Shown piece after piece: positions 45,015 to 57,000 of a stretch of 64,000 nt of DNA (its first letter is position 1; each line of letters opens with the position of its first letter). This DNA comes from Delphinus delphis (Eukaryota > Chordata > Mammalia > Artiodactyla > Delphinidae). The translations under genes were made by a program, and so were the position numbers. The notes beneath the pieces were generated by a model. It did not search any database. It was not told the origin of the DNA and saw only the letters and a program-made list of their open reading frames with translations. The stretch is from contig NC_082688.1 of NCBI RefSeq assembly GCF_949987515.2, forward strand, positions 108,231,893 through 108,295,892, written 5' to 3'.

Positions 45015-46285
45015 TCAGTCTACTAACCTCCGCCTAATGATAAGTTTTCTAAAGATAAAATAATATGGACCTTTACATAGATCTACTGAAACAGCAAGAG
45101 GCTTCAGAAAGGTCTGCCTTTTATTTATAGTTATGTAGAGTTTAAAGACGTGATTAGTCCCATTTCCCAGAGAAATCTATGAAAATGAAGTTTAACATGG
45201 ATATAATAACATCAAATATTTATTTAAAACTTAGCCTTGACTTTAGACTTTTTGAGGACAGGGTAAACACTTCTATCTCCCCTCAAAATGCCTAACACAT
45301 TCCCTATAAAGAGTAAATAATAAATCGGAATCTATATTCCCACCTATAAATAGGGCTGGCAGCTGCTCAGTGAGGCTCATACAGGGCTCAGGGCAGAATA
45401 ACTGTCCTGGGAAAGCAGATCTTTAGCTCCTAGATACTTACAGCCAGGAAACCTTGTGTTCATCCTGAGACCCGAGTGCTTTTTTTATCTTAGGGGCCCT
45501 CTCGATTGTGTTATTGATTCAGAGTATCGTAGGGTAGGCAGTCTGGTACCTACCCCAAGAAAATGCAGGGATAGAGTGGCAAAGTATAGAAAATTGTGAC
45601 CACCCTTTAGAAAAGGGATTTAAATATTTGTATCAGATTTTTTTTAAAAAAATTCCATTCCCTTTGACTCAGTAATTCTACTTCTGAAAATTTAACCCTG
45701 ATGGTCTTTTGGTAGGTCAACTTCACTCAGCTAAAGTCCCAGTTATTCATGAACACTTATCTGCTATGAAGGTATTTTTTTTTAGATGTGATCAAAGCAA
45801 AAACTCAGTCGACTGTGAGTAAAAGAGATTATCCTAGATATCCTGAGTAGGCCTTACTCCATCAGCTAAAAGTCCTGAAATGCGGCTGAGGCTTCTCAGA
45901 AGAAGCAATTCTGCTTGTGGACGGACGGCAGTTTCAGGCCAGCCCAGAGGGTGCCGGCCGGCTCTTCCGAACGTCCTGCCCTGAGATTCCACGCTTGCCT
46001 CGCAGGCCTCCACGAGGTGAGCCAGCTCCTTGCACTCTGTCTCTTAGCATACATCTCCTACTGCTTCTGCTTCTCTGGGTGAGCCCTGACTGACACTCGA
46101 AAAAGAAATAATCTGAAATTTGTGAAAGTTTCATGTAATGAGGTGACCACAAGAGCATTTTTATAATAGCAAACTTAAACGTGCACTATTGTGAGTGCAA
46201 CTGATGTAATTATGGCACAGTCACTGGTTAGATGTCTACACGTGAAGTTTTGGTCATAGTATAAGAAAAGCTTATGTTTAAGTTT
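45015..46285. other. Unassigned; old repeat-like block at 45890-46120
   Basis: The block ending ctgcttctctgggtgagccctgactgacac resembles an old repeat that commonly ends tctggagaaccctgactaat, but the class is uncertain. The rest is AT-rich. Confidence 0.35.
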
Positions 46286-46300
46286 AAAATGTAGGATAGA

Positions 46301-46820
46301 TTACTCAGCCATCAAAAGAAACGAAATTGAGTTATTTGTAGTGAGGTGGATGGACCTAGAGTCTGTCATACAGAGTGAAGTAAGTCAGAAAGAGAAAAAC
46401 AAATACCGTATGCTAACACATATATACGGAATCTAAAAAAAAAAGAAAAGAAAAGAAAAAAGAAATGGTCATGAAGAACCTAGGGGCAAGACGGGAATAA
46501 AGACGCAGACCTACTAGAGAATGGACTTGAGGACATGCGGAGGGGGAAGGGTAAGCTGGGATGAACTGAGAGAGTGGCATGGACATATATACACTAGCAA
46601 GTGTAAAATAGATAGCTAGTGGGAAGCAGCCACATAGCACAGGGAGATCAGCTCAGTGCTTTGTGACCACCTAGAGGGGTGGGATAGGGAAGGTGGGAGG
46701 GAGACACAAGAGGGAAGAGATATGGGGACATATGTATATGTATAACTGATTCACTTTGTTATAAAGCAGAAAATAACACACCATTGTAAAGCAATTATAC
46801 TCCAATAAAGATGTTTAAAA
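46301..46820 (+). mobile_element. Young L1 3' end with perfect target duplication
   Basis: A 520-bp 5'-truncated L1: the last ORF2 codons' region, then the 3' UTR ending ccaataaagatgttt plus oligo-A. The 15-bp duplication aaaatgtaggataga is perfect (46286-46300, 46821-46835). It is about 90% like the 34361 copy by eye. Confidence 0.97.
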
Positions 46821-46839
46821 AAAATGTAGGATAGAAACT

Positions 46840-47890
46840 ATAGAGAGTATGGTCCCAATTATGTAAAAGCGTATCCAAAAAAAAGCTTAGAAGGGAACTT
46901 GTATTAAAAGACATTGTCTTTGGGAGGTAGAACTATTTATTATATTTTAAACTGAGAAAAAGCAAAGTAAATTTTAATACTTAAAAAAAATCTAGCAGTT
47001 TATGCGGTGCATTCTTTCAGAATTAAGGATATTTCCAAATATACATAATTTTAAAACTACTGCTTTTAAATTCATGGGCATTTTTCCAAGAAATCTGGTG
47101 CTTTAAGATTTTATGCAATGATAATATATTCTTACATAATACATAAACTTGAATAACTTTATTGCAAATCTGGTGAGCTGCTTGATTCTAGGGCCAATGG
47201 CATAAATAAGATGAAGCCAGGAATCATTGCAAAGGAAGGAATGAGCACTCTGAAGTTTCAAATACTTTGAATAACAGAGCAAAGCAAGTTTGAATAACTT
47301 GTTCTTATTCAAGTCACAAGTTGTGATACATTCTGTACAGCGCTAGTAAAGGCTTACTATACCTAGCACAACCTGTCAGAAACTATGCACATAAAAAGTA
47401 CAGATAAGATAGTTATTCCGATCCTGCTTGCTGAATAGTTGCCTGAGATTAGATTTTGAGCAGGACGTCTTTCTATCAAAATGAACCATAATTTTAGCAG
47501 TTGTTATCATAGGCATATATTTTAACACATGTATCTGCTTCTATGCAAAAAAGAAAAATATGACGGATGCTTCTCACAAGCCCACGCTTCCTTCACCACC
47601 AACAACCCCCTTACCCCACCATCTGCGTGTGCACACGTGTCTGAACACATCTTTCCTGTCCCAAGGCACCTTTGAAAATCAACAGTTTTTGTCAGAAAAG
47701 GAGTCAGACAAAAGAGATAGATGGAATCAGGGCTATAGACCCATGAGATTTTTTTCACAGTTAAATCTGATGTGTGCGCAGAAATGAGGTATAAAGTGAA
47801 TTTTCTGTCTTCTAGGATTTGTCCAATGAGGATAAAAACTCGGTAATGTTCCTTAGTCCTAGCTGCCACATTCAGTAATTGACCGCCTAA
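46840..47890. other. Unassigned AT-rich sequence
   Basis: No gene or named repeat. Opposing open frames at 47522-47869 look incidental. Confidence 0.5.
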
Positions 47891-47905
47891 TCTATTATCA
47901 CTTCC

Positions 47906-48176
47906 TTTTTTTTCTTTTTTAACATCTTTATTGGAGTATAATTGCTTTACAATGGTGTGCTTGTTTCTGCTTTATAACAAAGTGAATCAGTTATAAATAT
48001 ACATATATCCCCATATCCCCTCCCTCTTGCAACTCCCCCCTACCCTCCCTATCCCACCCTTCTAGGTGTTCACAAAGCACCGAGCTGATCTCCCTGTGCT
48101 ATGCAGCTGCTTCCCACTAGCTATCTATTTTACATTTGGTAGTGTATATAAGTCCATGCCACTCTCTCACTTCGTC
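47906..48176 (-). mobile_element. L1 3' UTR, reversed, with target duplication
   Basis: tttaacatctttattggagt, aattgctttacaatggtgtg and ctgtgctatgcagctgcttc form the reversed whale-type L1 3' UTR. ctattatcacttc is duplicated at 47892-47904 and 48177-48189. Confidence 0.96.
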
Positions 48177-48189
48177 CTATTATCACTTC

Positions 48190-49235
48190 TTAAACATATT
48201 TTATACACACATTTAAACAGACTTTAAGTCTAAAGCAAATACCTCTAGAGCAGCAACTATTTTTTTACGTTATTTTGTGTTTTATGGTGTGTAAGAACCC
48301 ATCGTTTCTTATACAGCATGAATGCATTTATTGTGCTAGTATCTGTATATTCAGAGGACTATTGATATTTCAATAGGTTACATTTGAAAACACATACTTT
48401 AAAGGCACAAGAATGTGGATACTAAATACAGGGTCAGTGGGTTTCCTTTTCTGCTTGCCTTGTGTCTCTAGATCTGGCGTGACTCCAGATTCTCAGATTT
48501 GAAAGAAGTCAAACTTTGGAGATTCTGAGATCATACAGCAGGCTTTAGGTTAGGGACATCCTCCAATACCTGTGTGTGCTTCCCTCCCCCAGCACTCCTG
48601 GGGGTACCAACTTCTTTGAAAAAAACATCCTGGGGAGGCAGGCTCTTTAGCCAAAAGTCCTGAACTCTATGAGATCATAATCATAATTTCGTACAGAAAT
48701 TTTGGAAGACGTCAATAGAGTTTGGCAATGTGCTGTGGGCATATGTGCTTGTTAGAGAAAACATGGAGTGACTGTGAAGAGTTGATGACAATTCTGGATC
48801 CTTTTCTTTGAAGCATCTGTTTTCATTTACATTCAGTTGTTCATCTGCTATTCATTCAGGAAGGATTTTTAGTAGCTTAGACATATATAAGCAGTTAAAT
48901 AGTTGAATCTACATGGAAAGCTAATAATACAGTCAATGATGGGAAAAGGTTAACGCAGAGTTTATTATATGTGTGTGTGTGTATACAAATATATATATAT
49001 ATATGGCAATTTCTCCTTTTATTTGTAGCCTTATCGCTTTTATTTGTACTAGAACTTGTTATGAATGATAATGTTGTTAGTTGCTGAGGCACCTAGAGTG
49101 CTTATGTTCTGAAGATGTGCAGTTCTGTGCCATGGAATAAATGTGGGTTTCTATCCTGGAGCATTAGATAAGCTGTCTCTTACGTGAGGCATTATTTTTA
49201 TGTGAAGGCAAGTAAGATTACTTTATTAAGTAGAA
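48190..49235. other. Unassigned sequence with a TG/TA microsatellite
   Basis: No gene or repeat family is recognised. The dinucleotide array lies at 48965-49005. Confidence 0.5.
48965..49005. repeat. (TG)n(TA)n microsatellite
   Basis: About seven tg units, a short spacer, then about nine at units. Confidence 0.95.
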
Positions 49236-49250
49236 TGCAAAATTCGTTTA

Positions 49251-49503
49251 TTTAATTTGTGGCTGCTTTGGGTCTTTGTTGCTGAGCGCGGGCTTTTCTC
49301 TAGTTGCGGCGGGCAGGGGCTACTCTTCACTGTGGGGTGTGGGCTTCTCATTGCGGTGGCTTCTCTTGTTGCGGAGCATGGGCTCTAGGCGCACGGGCTT
49401 AGTCGCTCCGTGGCATGTGGGATTTTCCCGGACCAGGGCTCGAACCCGTGTCCCCTGCATTGGCAGGCGCGTTCTTAACCACTGTGCCACCAGGGAACTC
49501 CCC
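49251..49503 (-). mobile_element. CHR-1 SINE (long form), reversed
   Basis: From atttaatttgtggctgcttt to the head ccaccagggaactcccc. The flanks aaaattcgttt and gaaattcgttt are the target duplication. Confidence 0.94.
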
Positions 49504-49559
49504 GAAATTCGTTTTTAAATAAAACACTTGGACCGCTTCAAGCTATACCCTTAGACTTC

Positions 49560-49825
49560 TAGGGCTACACTTCTCATTCACACATTCTTAAGCAGAACAC
49601 CAAAGGCACAACACATGAAAGAAAATAATTGGTAAATTAGACTTCATTAAAATGAAAAACGTTTGCTCTTAAAAAAAAAAAAAAACGCTATTAAGAAAAT
49701 AAAGGAAAGCCAAAAACTGGGAGAAAATATACATGACACATATGTCAGATGAAAAACTTGTATCCAGAATATAGAAAGAACTCTTACAATTTAATAACAA
49801 GAAGACAAACAACTCAGAAAATGCC
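49560..49825 (+). mobile_element. Ancient L1 ORF2 fragment
   Basis: aattagacttcattaaaatg, ctgggagaaaatatacatga, tatccagaatatagaaagaa and agacaaacaactcag follow L1 ORF2 in order. A poly-A expansion lies inside it. Confidence 0.8.
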
Positions 49826-49854
49826 AAACTGTTTCCCAAGGTGGCGTACAGAGC

Positions 49855-49938
49855 CCCCCTGCAGTGTATGAAAGTCACTTACTAACTTGTGTGATCTTTG
49901 GCAAGTCGCGACACATCTCTCAGACTCAGAAACAGCAG
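49855..49938 (+). mobile_element. MIR fragment
   Basis: gtcacttactaacttgtgtg, atctttggcaagtcgcgaca and catctctcagactcag match the MIR centre. Confidence 0.65.
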
Positions 49939-49944
49939 TAGAAT

Positions 49945-50385
49945 GCAAAACTAGTCACAGTGAAGCTCCTTCCAAGACGTGGAGTCTTTCCCCCCAAACT
50001 TTGAAACCTGGCAGGCTTTGTGACCTGCGTTGACCAACAGAATGCACTAGAAATGAGGCTGAGCTAGTTCCAAGCCTGGGCCCCGGGAGGTCTTGGAGTT
50101 TCCACTCCGCAGCTTTTAGAATCTGGAGGGCATCCCATGAACAAGCCTGGGTTTCTAGGCTAGAGAAGAGCCCTGTTGTCTCAGCTAAGGCCCTTCTAGA
50201 CTAGGAAGCCTCAAAGTGACTTGTGATCACAAGTTCACAGCTCTGCCAGATCACCTAGACCAGGTCAAGACCAAGAATCAGCCAGCGAAGCCCTGCCTAA
50301 ATCACTATCCACAGAATCACATTCAGGGTTGACAGTTTCAGCCGATAATTTTGGAGGGAGTTTGTTAATCACAACAGATAAGATA
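49945..50385 (+). mobile_element. Solo LTR, MLT1-like (ERVL-MaLR)
   Basis: tgtgacctgcgttgaccaac, agaatgcactagaaatgagg, tagttccaagcctgggcccc and the end ttttggagggagtttgttaa follow the MLT1 order. It lies alone, without internal retroviral sequence. Confidence 0.65.
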
Positions 50386-50387
50386 GC

Positions 50388-50720
50388 TCAGCAGTGAAAT
50401 GGGGTAACACAAGTTACCTACCTAATAGGACTATTGGGAGATTTATTTATTTTTATTAATGAATTTTTTTTATTGGAGTTTAGTTGATTTACAATGTTGT
50501 GTTAGTTTCTGCTGTACAGCAAAGTGCGTCAGATTCTATTCCCATACAGGTCATTACAGAGTAGTGAGTAGAGTTCCCCGTGCTATACAGTAAGTCCTTA
50601 TTGGTTATCTATTCTTGGGAGATTTAATGAAATAATATATATAATCCACTCTGGCCGGTCAGAGTGAGTACTCAGATAGGTTAGCCATGATTAGAGTTAC
50701 TGTTATTATCATAATCTTTA
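50388..50720 (+). mobile_element. MIR split by an L1
   Basis: The first half (gcagtgaaatggggtaacac, ctacctaataggactattgg) and the second half (tttaatgaaataatatatat, gagtgagtactcagataggt, then tagagttactgttattatca) are two parts of one MIR, with the L1 at 50448-50613 between them. Confidence 0.75.
50448..50613 (-). mobile_element. L1 3' end, reversed, inserted in a MIR
   Basis: attggagtttagttgattta, tgctgtacagcaaagtgcgt, tgctatacagtaagtcctta. The word ttgggagattta is duplicated on both sides, which fixes the event. Confidence 0.93.
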
Positions 50721-50724
50721 GCTT

Positions 50725-52555
50725 GTGGGAGAGGGGACTTTTTCAAAAGTCTGACACTTCATGTGGCTAATATGTTATTTCATAGCCTATGAAACTTCCC
50801 ACTTTGAAAAAATATTTACATCATGAGCTACAGCGTAGCCCTCCTACTACACTGGCTGAAAATTACCCTTCTTGACAAGAAAGGTGGAGGCGCTTGTCCA
50901 GACCACGGCTGTTAATACAAATATGTTGCTGGTTCAGAGAGGAAGAAACGTGATGGTTCTTCTCCCTACTAATCTATCAGCTCCTGTTCTATCAAATTAC
51001 GTGAGCTTTTTGTCTTGTGTGGCGTCCCACTGGACCGATTAGGTGTAAGGGAGGGAGAGAGGAGAGCGTCCAAATACTATCAAAGAGACAGAGGTTCCAA
51101 GTGGACCACACAGAGCAACTTGAATACAATAATCTCATCGACTGTTGCTTTGACATTAGCTGGGACGCTGAGCTCCATTACATGAATATTACCACAAATG
51201 ATGATGCTCATCTGAATGTAAGATTTAGGATTTTGTTCCAACGCGTGTTGCCTTCATGTTCCCAAGCCCCCAAGTATAAAAGCTGTAAATATTTCTAAAA
51301 ATATATATTCTAAAAAATATTCCTAAATCTACAGAGGCTGATCAAACTCTAATCCTTTTTAATCTTCCCGTTAATTTTTTGGCATAATTTTCAAAATTTT
51401 TACAAAATCTTTCTCAGAAGTATATTAACTGTTATGCTAACAAGTGTTAATGTAGTTCCTGTCTTTCCCTGAAAGGACTATAAAACTGCAAGCCTTCTAG
51501 GATTTAAAGCATGGATAGAAATACTCAATCCAGGTGTTTCTAAATCACCTTCCACAGTCTCAAACAATGCTGTACTTGAATAGCTCTGGCAAAATGTCTT
51601 AGAGCATCATCTGTGTTACGTAACATCAAGTTATGTTACATCCAGAATAAATGCATAAAATAAAGCAAAGCCTGCTGACATATTTACTTTCAGGACACTC
51701 TATCATATGAATTTAATAATCATATTTGGAAATCCAGCTGTAAAGGTACGTGTACTAGATAAATGGCTATTGGGCATTTGACAGACCACAAGATTGAACT
51801 GTATATAATGAAAAATTCTAAACCAATGTTGGGGCAATTCATCCTTTCAAGTTAAAATCTTCAATTAATCACCTAATTTCTGTCAATATCAATATAACAA
51901 TCCTTTTTATGCCTATTAATACTAAAAAAAGATTACAACATTTTTCTGAAATCTCCCTAAAAGTGATTTCTGGCTTTTAAAAGTCTTGTCTTATCTAAAG
52001 TGTTTCTATAAATATAAATGTCCTCTGTGTCCACTTTCAGTAAATTCCAGAGAACTCTGCCCTCTGCAGGAAGTGTTGGCTCGACATCCTGGTGGACTGC
52101 TTGTTTCTATTAGCGACTGTGTTCTTTAGAGAGGAATGTCTCCATGTGTGCTAGACGTCAGTTCCAGGAAGGCAACAGGTCCAAGCCTAAGCATTATTTC
52201 TCTCCAATTAGGAACACACTTGTGTTTATTACCCGCAAAATACATTGCTTGAGTTGGAATTTATGGATCTGCATAACTGGAAGAACTGTTTCTTTAGGCT
52301 GAGGCACTCTCTGACGGTAGCTCTACGCTTTGAGCAAACATCTGAACAAGAACTCCAAGTGGTCGTCATTAACGCATACATCGCGGGAGATCCTTGGCAG
52401 TTCAAATGCGTCAGCACATAAAATCACTGCCACTTTGAAACCCAAGACTGCTTGGGGAGATATTTGCTGTTTTAAAAATGGTCATAAAAATGAAAGTGAA
52501 TTTTATTTGATGAAAATGATGTGAAAAACAAATTATACGTTAACTATTTGAGGAG
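50725..52555. other. Unassigned sequence
   Basis: A 93-codon plus-strand ORF at 51017-51298 and a 62-codon minus ORF at 52229-52417 have no recognisable family and no good splice context. The rest is AT-rich. Confidence 0.45.
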
Positions 52556-52570
52556 TCAAAAAAGGGGCTG

Positions 52571-52777
52571 GGGTCTTCCCTGGTGGCGCCGTGGTTGAGG
52601 GTCCGCCTGCCGATGCAGGGGACACGGGTTCGTGCCCCGGTCCGGGAGGATCCCACATGCCGCGCAGCGGCTAGGCCCATGGGCCATGGCCGCTGAGCCT
52701 GCGCGTCCGGAGCCTGTGCTCCGCGGCGGGAGAGGCCACAGCGGTGAGAGGCCCGCGTATCGCAAAAAAAAAAAAAA
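52571..52777 (+). mobile_element. Young CHR SINE, short form
   Basis: Head gggtcttccctggtggcgcc, body gccgcgcagcggctaggccc, end gagaggcccgcgtatcgc plus poly-A. The flanks aaaaaggggctg are a perfect target duplication. It is CpG-rich and close to its siblings, so young. Confidence 0.95.
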
Positions 52778-52789
52778 AAAAGGGGCTGA

Positions 52790-54415
52790 ATGGAACCCAA
52801 GGCCCATTACATGTGGTCTCTGGAAATGTGTTTACAAGATGCGGTTGATGCAATTAATAGAATGAAGCGTGTTGCCGATGCTGCAGGGTCACACAATGAG
52901 CAGATGCTACCCCCATAATTTTCCCTTCTTTCCTTTGCCACTGCTTTCTCCTGCTCCACTGAAACCAGTGAGATGGTGCAGCTTAGAACATATAATCAAC
53001 CCAGGAGCAGGGATCTTAGATACAGGAACTCAATTGTCTTCTCCTTGTTGCCCCAGCTTACGTGAACACTGCGCCCTTAGGCTACCAACCCTACAGAAAA
53101 CTGTCCTATTTGCCCTGCCCAGCTCTTTTCCTAGTTTTCACTGTTGAGCTACGTCTTAATTCCTACCTCCTCAGCCCATGTTTGTCCCTTTCACTATTCT
53201 GGGTACATAACACTTTACCTCTCTGTACTTCATCAGTGATGGGAGGAAAGTAGGGATGGGCTACTTTGGCAACGTTTGAATATTTCTCTAGTGATCTTGC
53301 ACTAATTTTGTGGGGTTTTTTCTACTTTGTACTTTTAAAAAATTTCAAAATGAACATGTGTTACTTTGAATTTGTTAAAAAGGGAGAGTGGTATATATTC
53401 AGAATAAAACCATAAAAGATTGTATATTCTTACACAGTCATTTTAATAGGAAGTATGAAAGTTGAAACTATAATAAGTATTCTTATCTAAAAAATTTGAG
53501 TTTACATATTCTTTTTGACCTCAGGGTAAAGGATGTTATTTGTAACTCCTCCAAACTCATCTTTTAAAATTTAACAAGACAGTTCAGTAGTCTATTTTTA
53601 CCATAAATCTATCTGGAGCAAGAATGTTGATAACCTCAAGGTTAACATATATTCATTAGCATTTTTTTTTTTTTTTACTAAATCAGAGAGCAACATAATC
53701 CAAACAGTCTTATCCTTTTTCAGAACCTAAAAAAAAAAAGTCATGGACTACCTTTTGAACTTTTTCCCTTCAGTTTCTCATAACCGCCTTAGTTCCCATG
53801 AGTAAAGTACATTCTTAAAGCTATAAAGTGTGAGAACATTATCCTGGAAGCAAAATGTTATTGTTAAACTACCAAATATATTTTAACACTGACTACTTTA
53901 TAACTTTTATAACTTTGAAGATACACCAAAAACAATTTAAAAACACATGTCTCCTTTAACTTTAGCTTTTACAACTTAAAAATCAACTAAAACTGTACTA
54001 AGAGGGGAAGAGGTAGCGACTTTTCTGAAAATTCTTATGACCAGCTCTTGTTAAAATGTAATTTTTTTGTGTTTGAGCAAAGTGATTTCCTGTGTATTTT
54101 CCTACTCATCCTGATTCACTTTGCTAATAAAATGGGAAAGTATAGTTGCCATTACTCTTTACATCCTAACCTTAAATGCTAATGGTTCGCTGTAAATTTT
54201 TCTATATAACTTCAGATCTTAAAAGTCACTTTAATTTTTTTGTTGTTCTTAAATGATGGTTTGGACCTGGAAAGTTAAGAACAATTGATACCTTCTGTGT
54301 AGAATTTAATTAGCTTGAGTTGTATAATAGTATCTTTTACATGTGTCAAAATATTACAGTTAAAGAATGTGTATCGAATAGTTCTTCTTTGCCATGAGGA
54401 AGGAAGTAAAGAAAT
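52790..54415. other. Unassigned sequence
   Basis: Moderate composition to 53260, then very AT-rich with poly-T/poly-A runs near 53660 and 53730. No gene is seen. Confidence 0.5.
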
Positions 54416-54420
54416 AAGTT

Positions 54421-54690
54421 TGGGGCTCCCCTGGTGGCGCAGTGGTTAAGAATCCGCCTGCCAACGCAGGGGACATGGGTTTGAGCCCTGGTCCGGGAAG
54501 ATCCCACATGGTGCAGAGCAACTAAGTCCACAACTACTGAGCCTGAGCTCTAGAGCCTGTGTGCCACAACTACTGAGCCCTCATGCCACAACTACTGAAG
54601 CCCGCGCACTTACAGCTCGTGCTCCACAACAGGAGAAGCCACCGCAATGAGAAGCCCACGCACCACAACCAAGAGTAGCCCCCGCTACTC
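54421..54690 (+). mobile_element. CHR-1 SINE (long form), 3' end missing
   Basis: Head ggggctcccctggtggcgca and the full middle block are present, but the copy stops after agtagcccccgctactcatt with neither the (aaat)n tail nor a target duplication. A later deletion removed its 3' end and flank. Confidence 0.9.
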
Positions 54691-54929
54691 ATTGTTGGAG
54701 CTCGACATTATACTAAATTCATATAAACCGCGTATAAACAAGTCCATCCAACAAGTCAATGTATTTATTTATCTGAAATTCTAGGTTGGAGGTTATTAAT
54801 CCTGTTGGAACCATTTGAAGATAGGGCTCTTTAAAGTGACTCCATGGGACTACTGTCAACGTCCTCTGGTGACTATCATCTATCTGACAGAAACATCCCC
54901 TCTTTTTCCTGTTTTGTTCCCCCTTCATC

Positions 54930-55100
54930 TCCGATGCTCTTTCTTTACCTTGAGCCTCGTTTCTCTCCTGGACCCTATGGGGTTCCCTAACCAGTACCCC
55001 TCCCTCCAGCTTTGTCCTCTTCTACTTCCCCTCTAAAACACCACCAGGGTAATCTTCATAAAACGGAATTCTGGTCCCCATGGCTTATTTCAGTGATGAA
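54930..55100 (+). mobile_element. L2-like fragment
   Basis: tccagctttgtcctcttcta, accaccagggtaatcttcat and aaaacggaattctggtcccc loosely follow the L2 order. Low confidence. Confidence 0.35.
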
Positions 55101-55614
55101 ATCACATGGGAATAAATCATATAAAAATAAAACTTACAAATGGAGAGTGAGGCTGGGAGTCATGGGGGGTGAGTGCTCAGAGCCCCTGGGGTTCCTCTTA
55201 GAACTTCCATGCTTCCTACCGAAGCCCTCCAGTAAGTTCTGGAACCTCCGAAAGTTCCGTGGTGCCAAGTTTGAGGACCAGCGCCCTGGGCCAAACTTCC
55301 CTGCACAGGGGGAGAAACCAAGCTTAGAGGTTGAGCTACTTGCCCCCAAGAACCCTGGTGGTGGCCCCCTCCACCACTGCTATCAGGAAGGAAAGGATGG
55401 GGAAGTATTCTGGAGTGGCAGGGTGCTTGGATGGCGGCCTTGGTCTCGGACGACTTGCTCTCCTTCTCCAGCACGGCCACTCCAGTTGTTTGGCTCCCAG
55501 ATGTGCAAATTGAGGGTTTCAGCCAGTGCTACCCCAGAGCTGACCTTGCACCCTTGGCATCCAGGTTGCCAGCTCACCTTTGCAATCTCATTGGCTCCAC
55601 TGTGGACATTTTAA
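55012..55614 (+). other. 200-codon open frame, function unknown
   Basis: This is the longest open frame in the window apart from the FKBP4 copy's TPR-part frame. The region is GC-rich, so stops are rarer than elsewhere, and two other frames here are also open for 60-106 codons. The translation is rich in P, S, G and L, with no motif, signal peptide or family resemblance, and it starts inside an L2-like block. I regard it as probably non-coding. Confidence 0.15.
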
Positions 55615-57000
55615 GCGACATCAAAGAAGAAATATAAGCACTGGAACCATTTACTTAACGTGCTCTGTTGGGGACGATCAGGGCTCACAGAGTGGGCGGT
55701 GTGGCTAAGGACAAAGTAGACAATATAGATGTGAAATGGCCATTCTCCATGACTGCCAGTTTGATCTCTCGCCGGGTGAGGTGGAAGAGGCTTTCCAGGT
55801 TGCAGGTGCATCTCTAGTTGGTATAAAGCAGCTGAACAGCTCCCTGGGGATGGAGGTCTGGCTTGACAGTCAGGCCAGAACCACCAGCACTAACTCATGC
55901 CTCTTTGAACTCATCCTGTGTTTTGTCCGCATGAACATCGAAATCATCTTCTGAGACACACAAAGGGTGTTGGCTTTGGAGCCGTTAAACCCCTCTAATA
56001 TTGACAACATTTCCTCAGACAGGTCTAGACAGTTGTTCCTCAGCATAAATACCTGGGCTTTGTGGGCAGACGTCCTGTGGGATGGTCGGGGGTGGAGGGG
56101 AGGCGGTGAGGCAGTCACGAGCCCCAGCTGCATCTGCTTCACACACACCGGGGCTGCCCACGCTGGCCTGAGCCCCAATGTCTGATTCTCATCCCCTTCT
56201 GGACTGGAATGGCTGCACGGCCACAGCTGTTTCCTCCTCCTTCTTGGTGAGATTTCTGGGCTCTGCCATGTCTACGGTTCCCTTTACCCATCACACCGAT
56301 GAGCCAGTAAATGCCCTTTCCTGCTTAAGCCAGTTTAAGTTAAGCCATCTTTGCAGGAGATGCAGGATGCTGGGGCTGCTCTCCAAGCACCTTCCAGCGG
56401 ACGTATTCGCAGGGAGGGCTACCTTCTGCGTGAACAGCCAACCCTTCAGGAAGCCACCATCTTTCTAGCCAGTAATCCAAGTACAGTATACCAAATTTAT
56501 GTTTTCTTTCATGGCTTGTGCATTTTGAGTTGACAACTATTTCCCCAAAGATCATCTCCTTTGCCAGTGTTCCCCCAGTGTTCGTATGCGTATTTTTAAT
56601 GCAGACTTAGCTCGTGGGTGATGCCGGCACTGTGGCTCACAGACCTCACTTCCATTTCTATTTCCATATTTGTGTCTTTAACCTACCTGTAAATGATCGA
56701 GTGGTGTAAAATAAGGCTCTAAGTTAATCCACCGCCCCCGCCGCCCCGTTGACAGCCAGGTATTCCTAGAACTATTTACTGACTAATCCATCCTTTTCCC
56801 ACTAGTCAGCAATGCAGTATTTGTCATACTCCTTATTTTATGTAGAGTCCAGTAGGAGGCTCTCTACTCTGCTCCAATAGCCTATTTGTCTGCCCTGCAC
56901 TATTGCAACTGCTTGACAATTGTAATTACTGTTATATTACTATAGTTTTAGAATAATTTCAAGTATCTTATAGGAAACCTCTTTAAAAAAATAAAGGAAT
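55615..57000. other. Unassigned; repeat-like piece at 56170-56350
   Basis: The plus strand near 56300-56350 (gccctttcctgcttaagcca) resembles the reversed start of an old repeat whose other strand reads cttaagcaggaaaggnatttactgg. Class unknown. A short frame at 55431-55637 is plausible-looking but stops on both sides. Confidence 0.3.
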
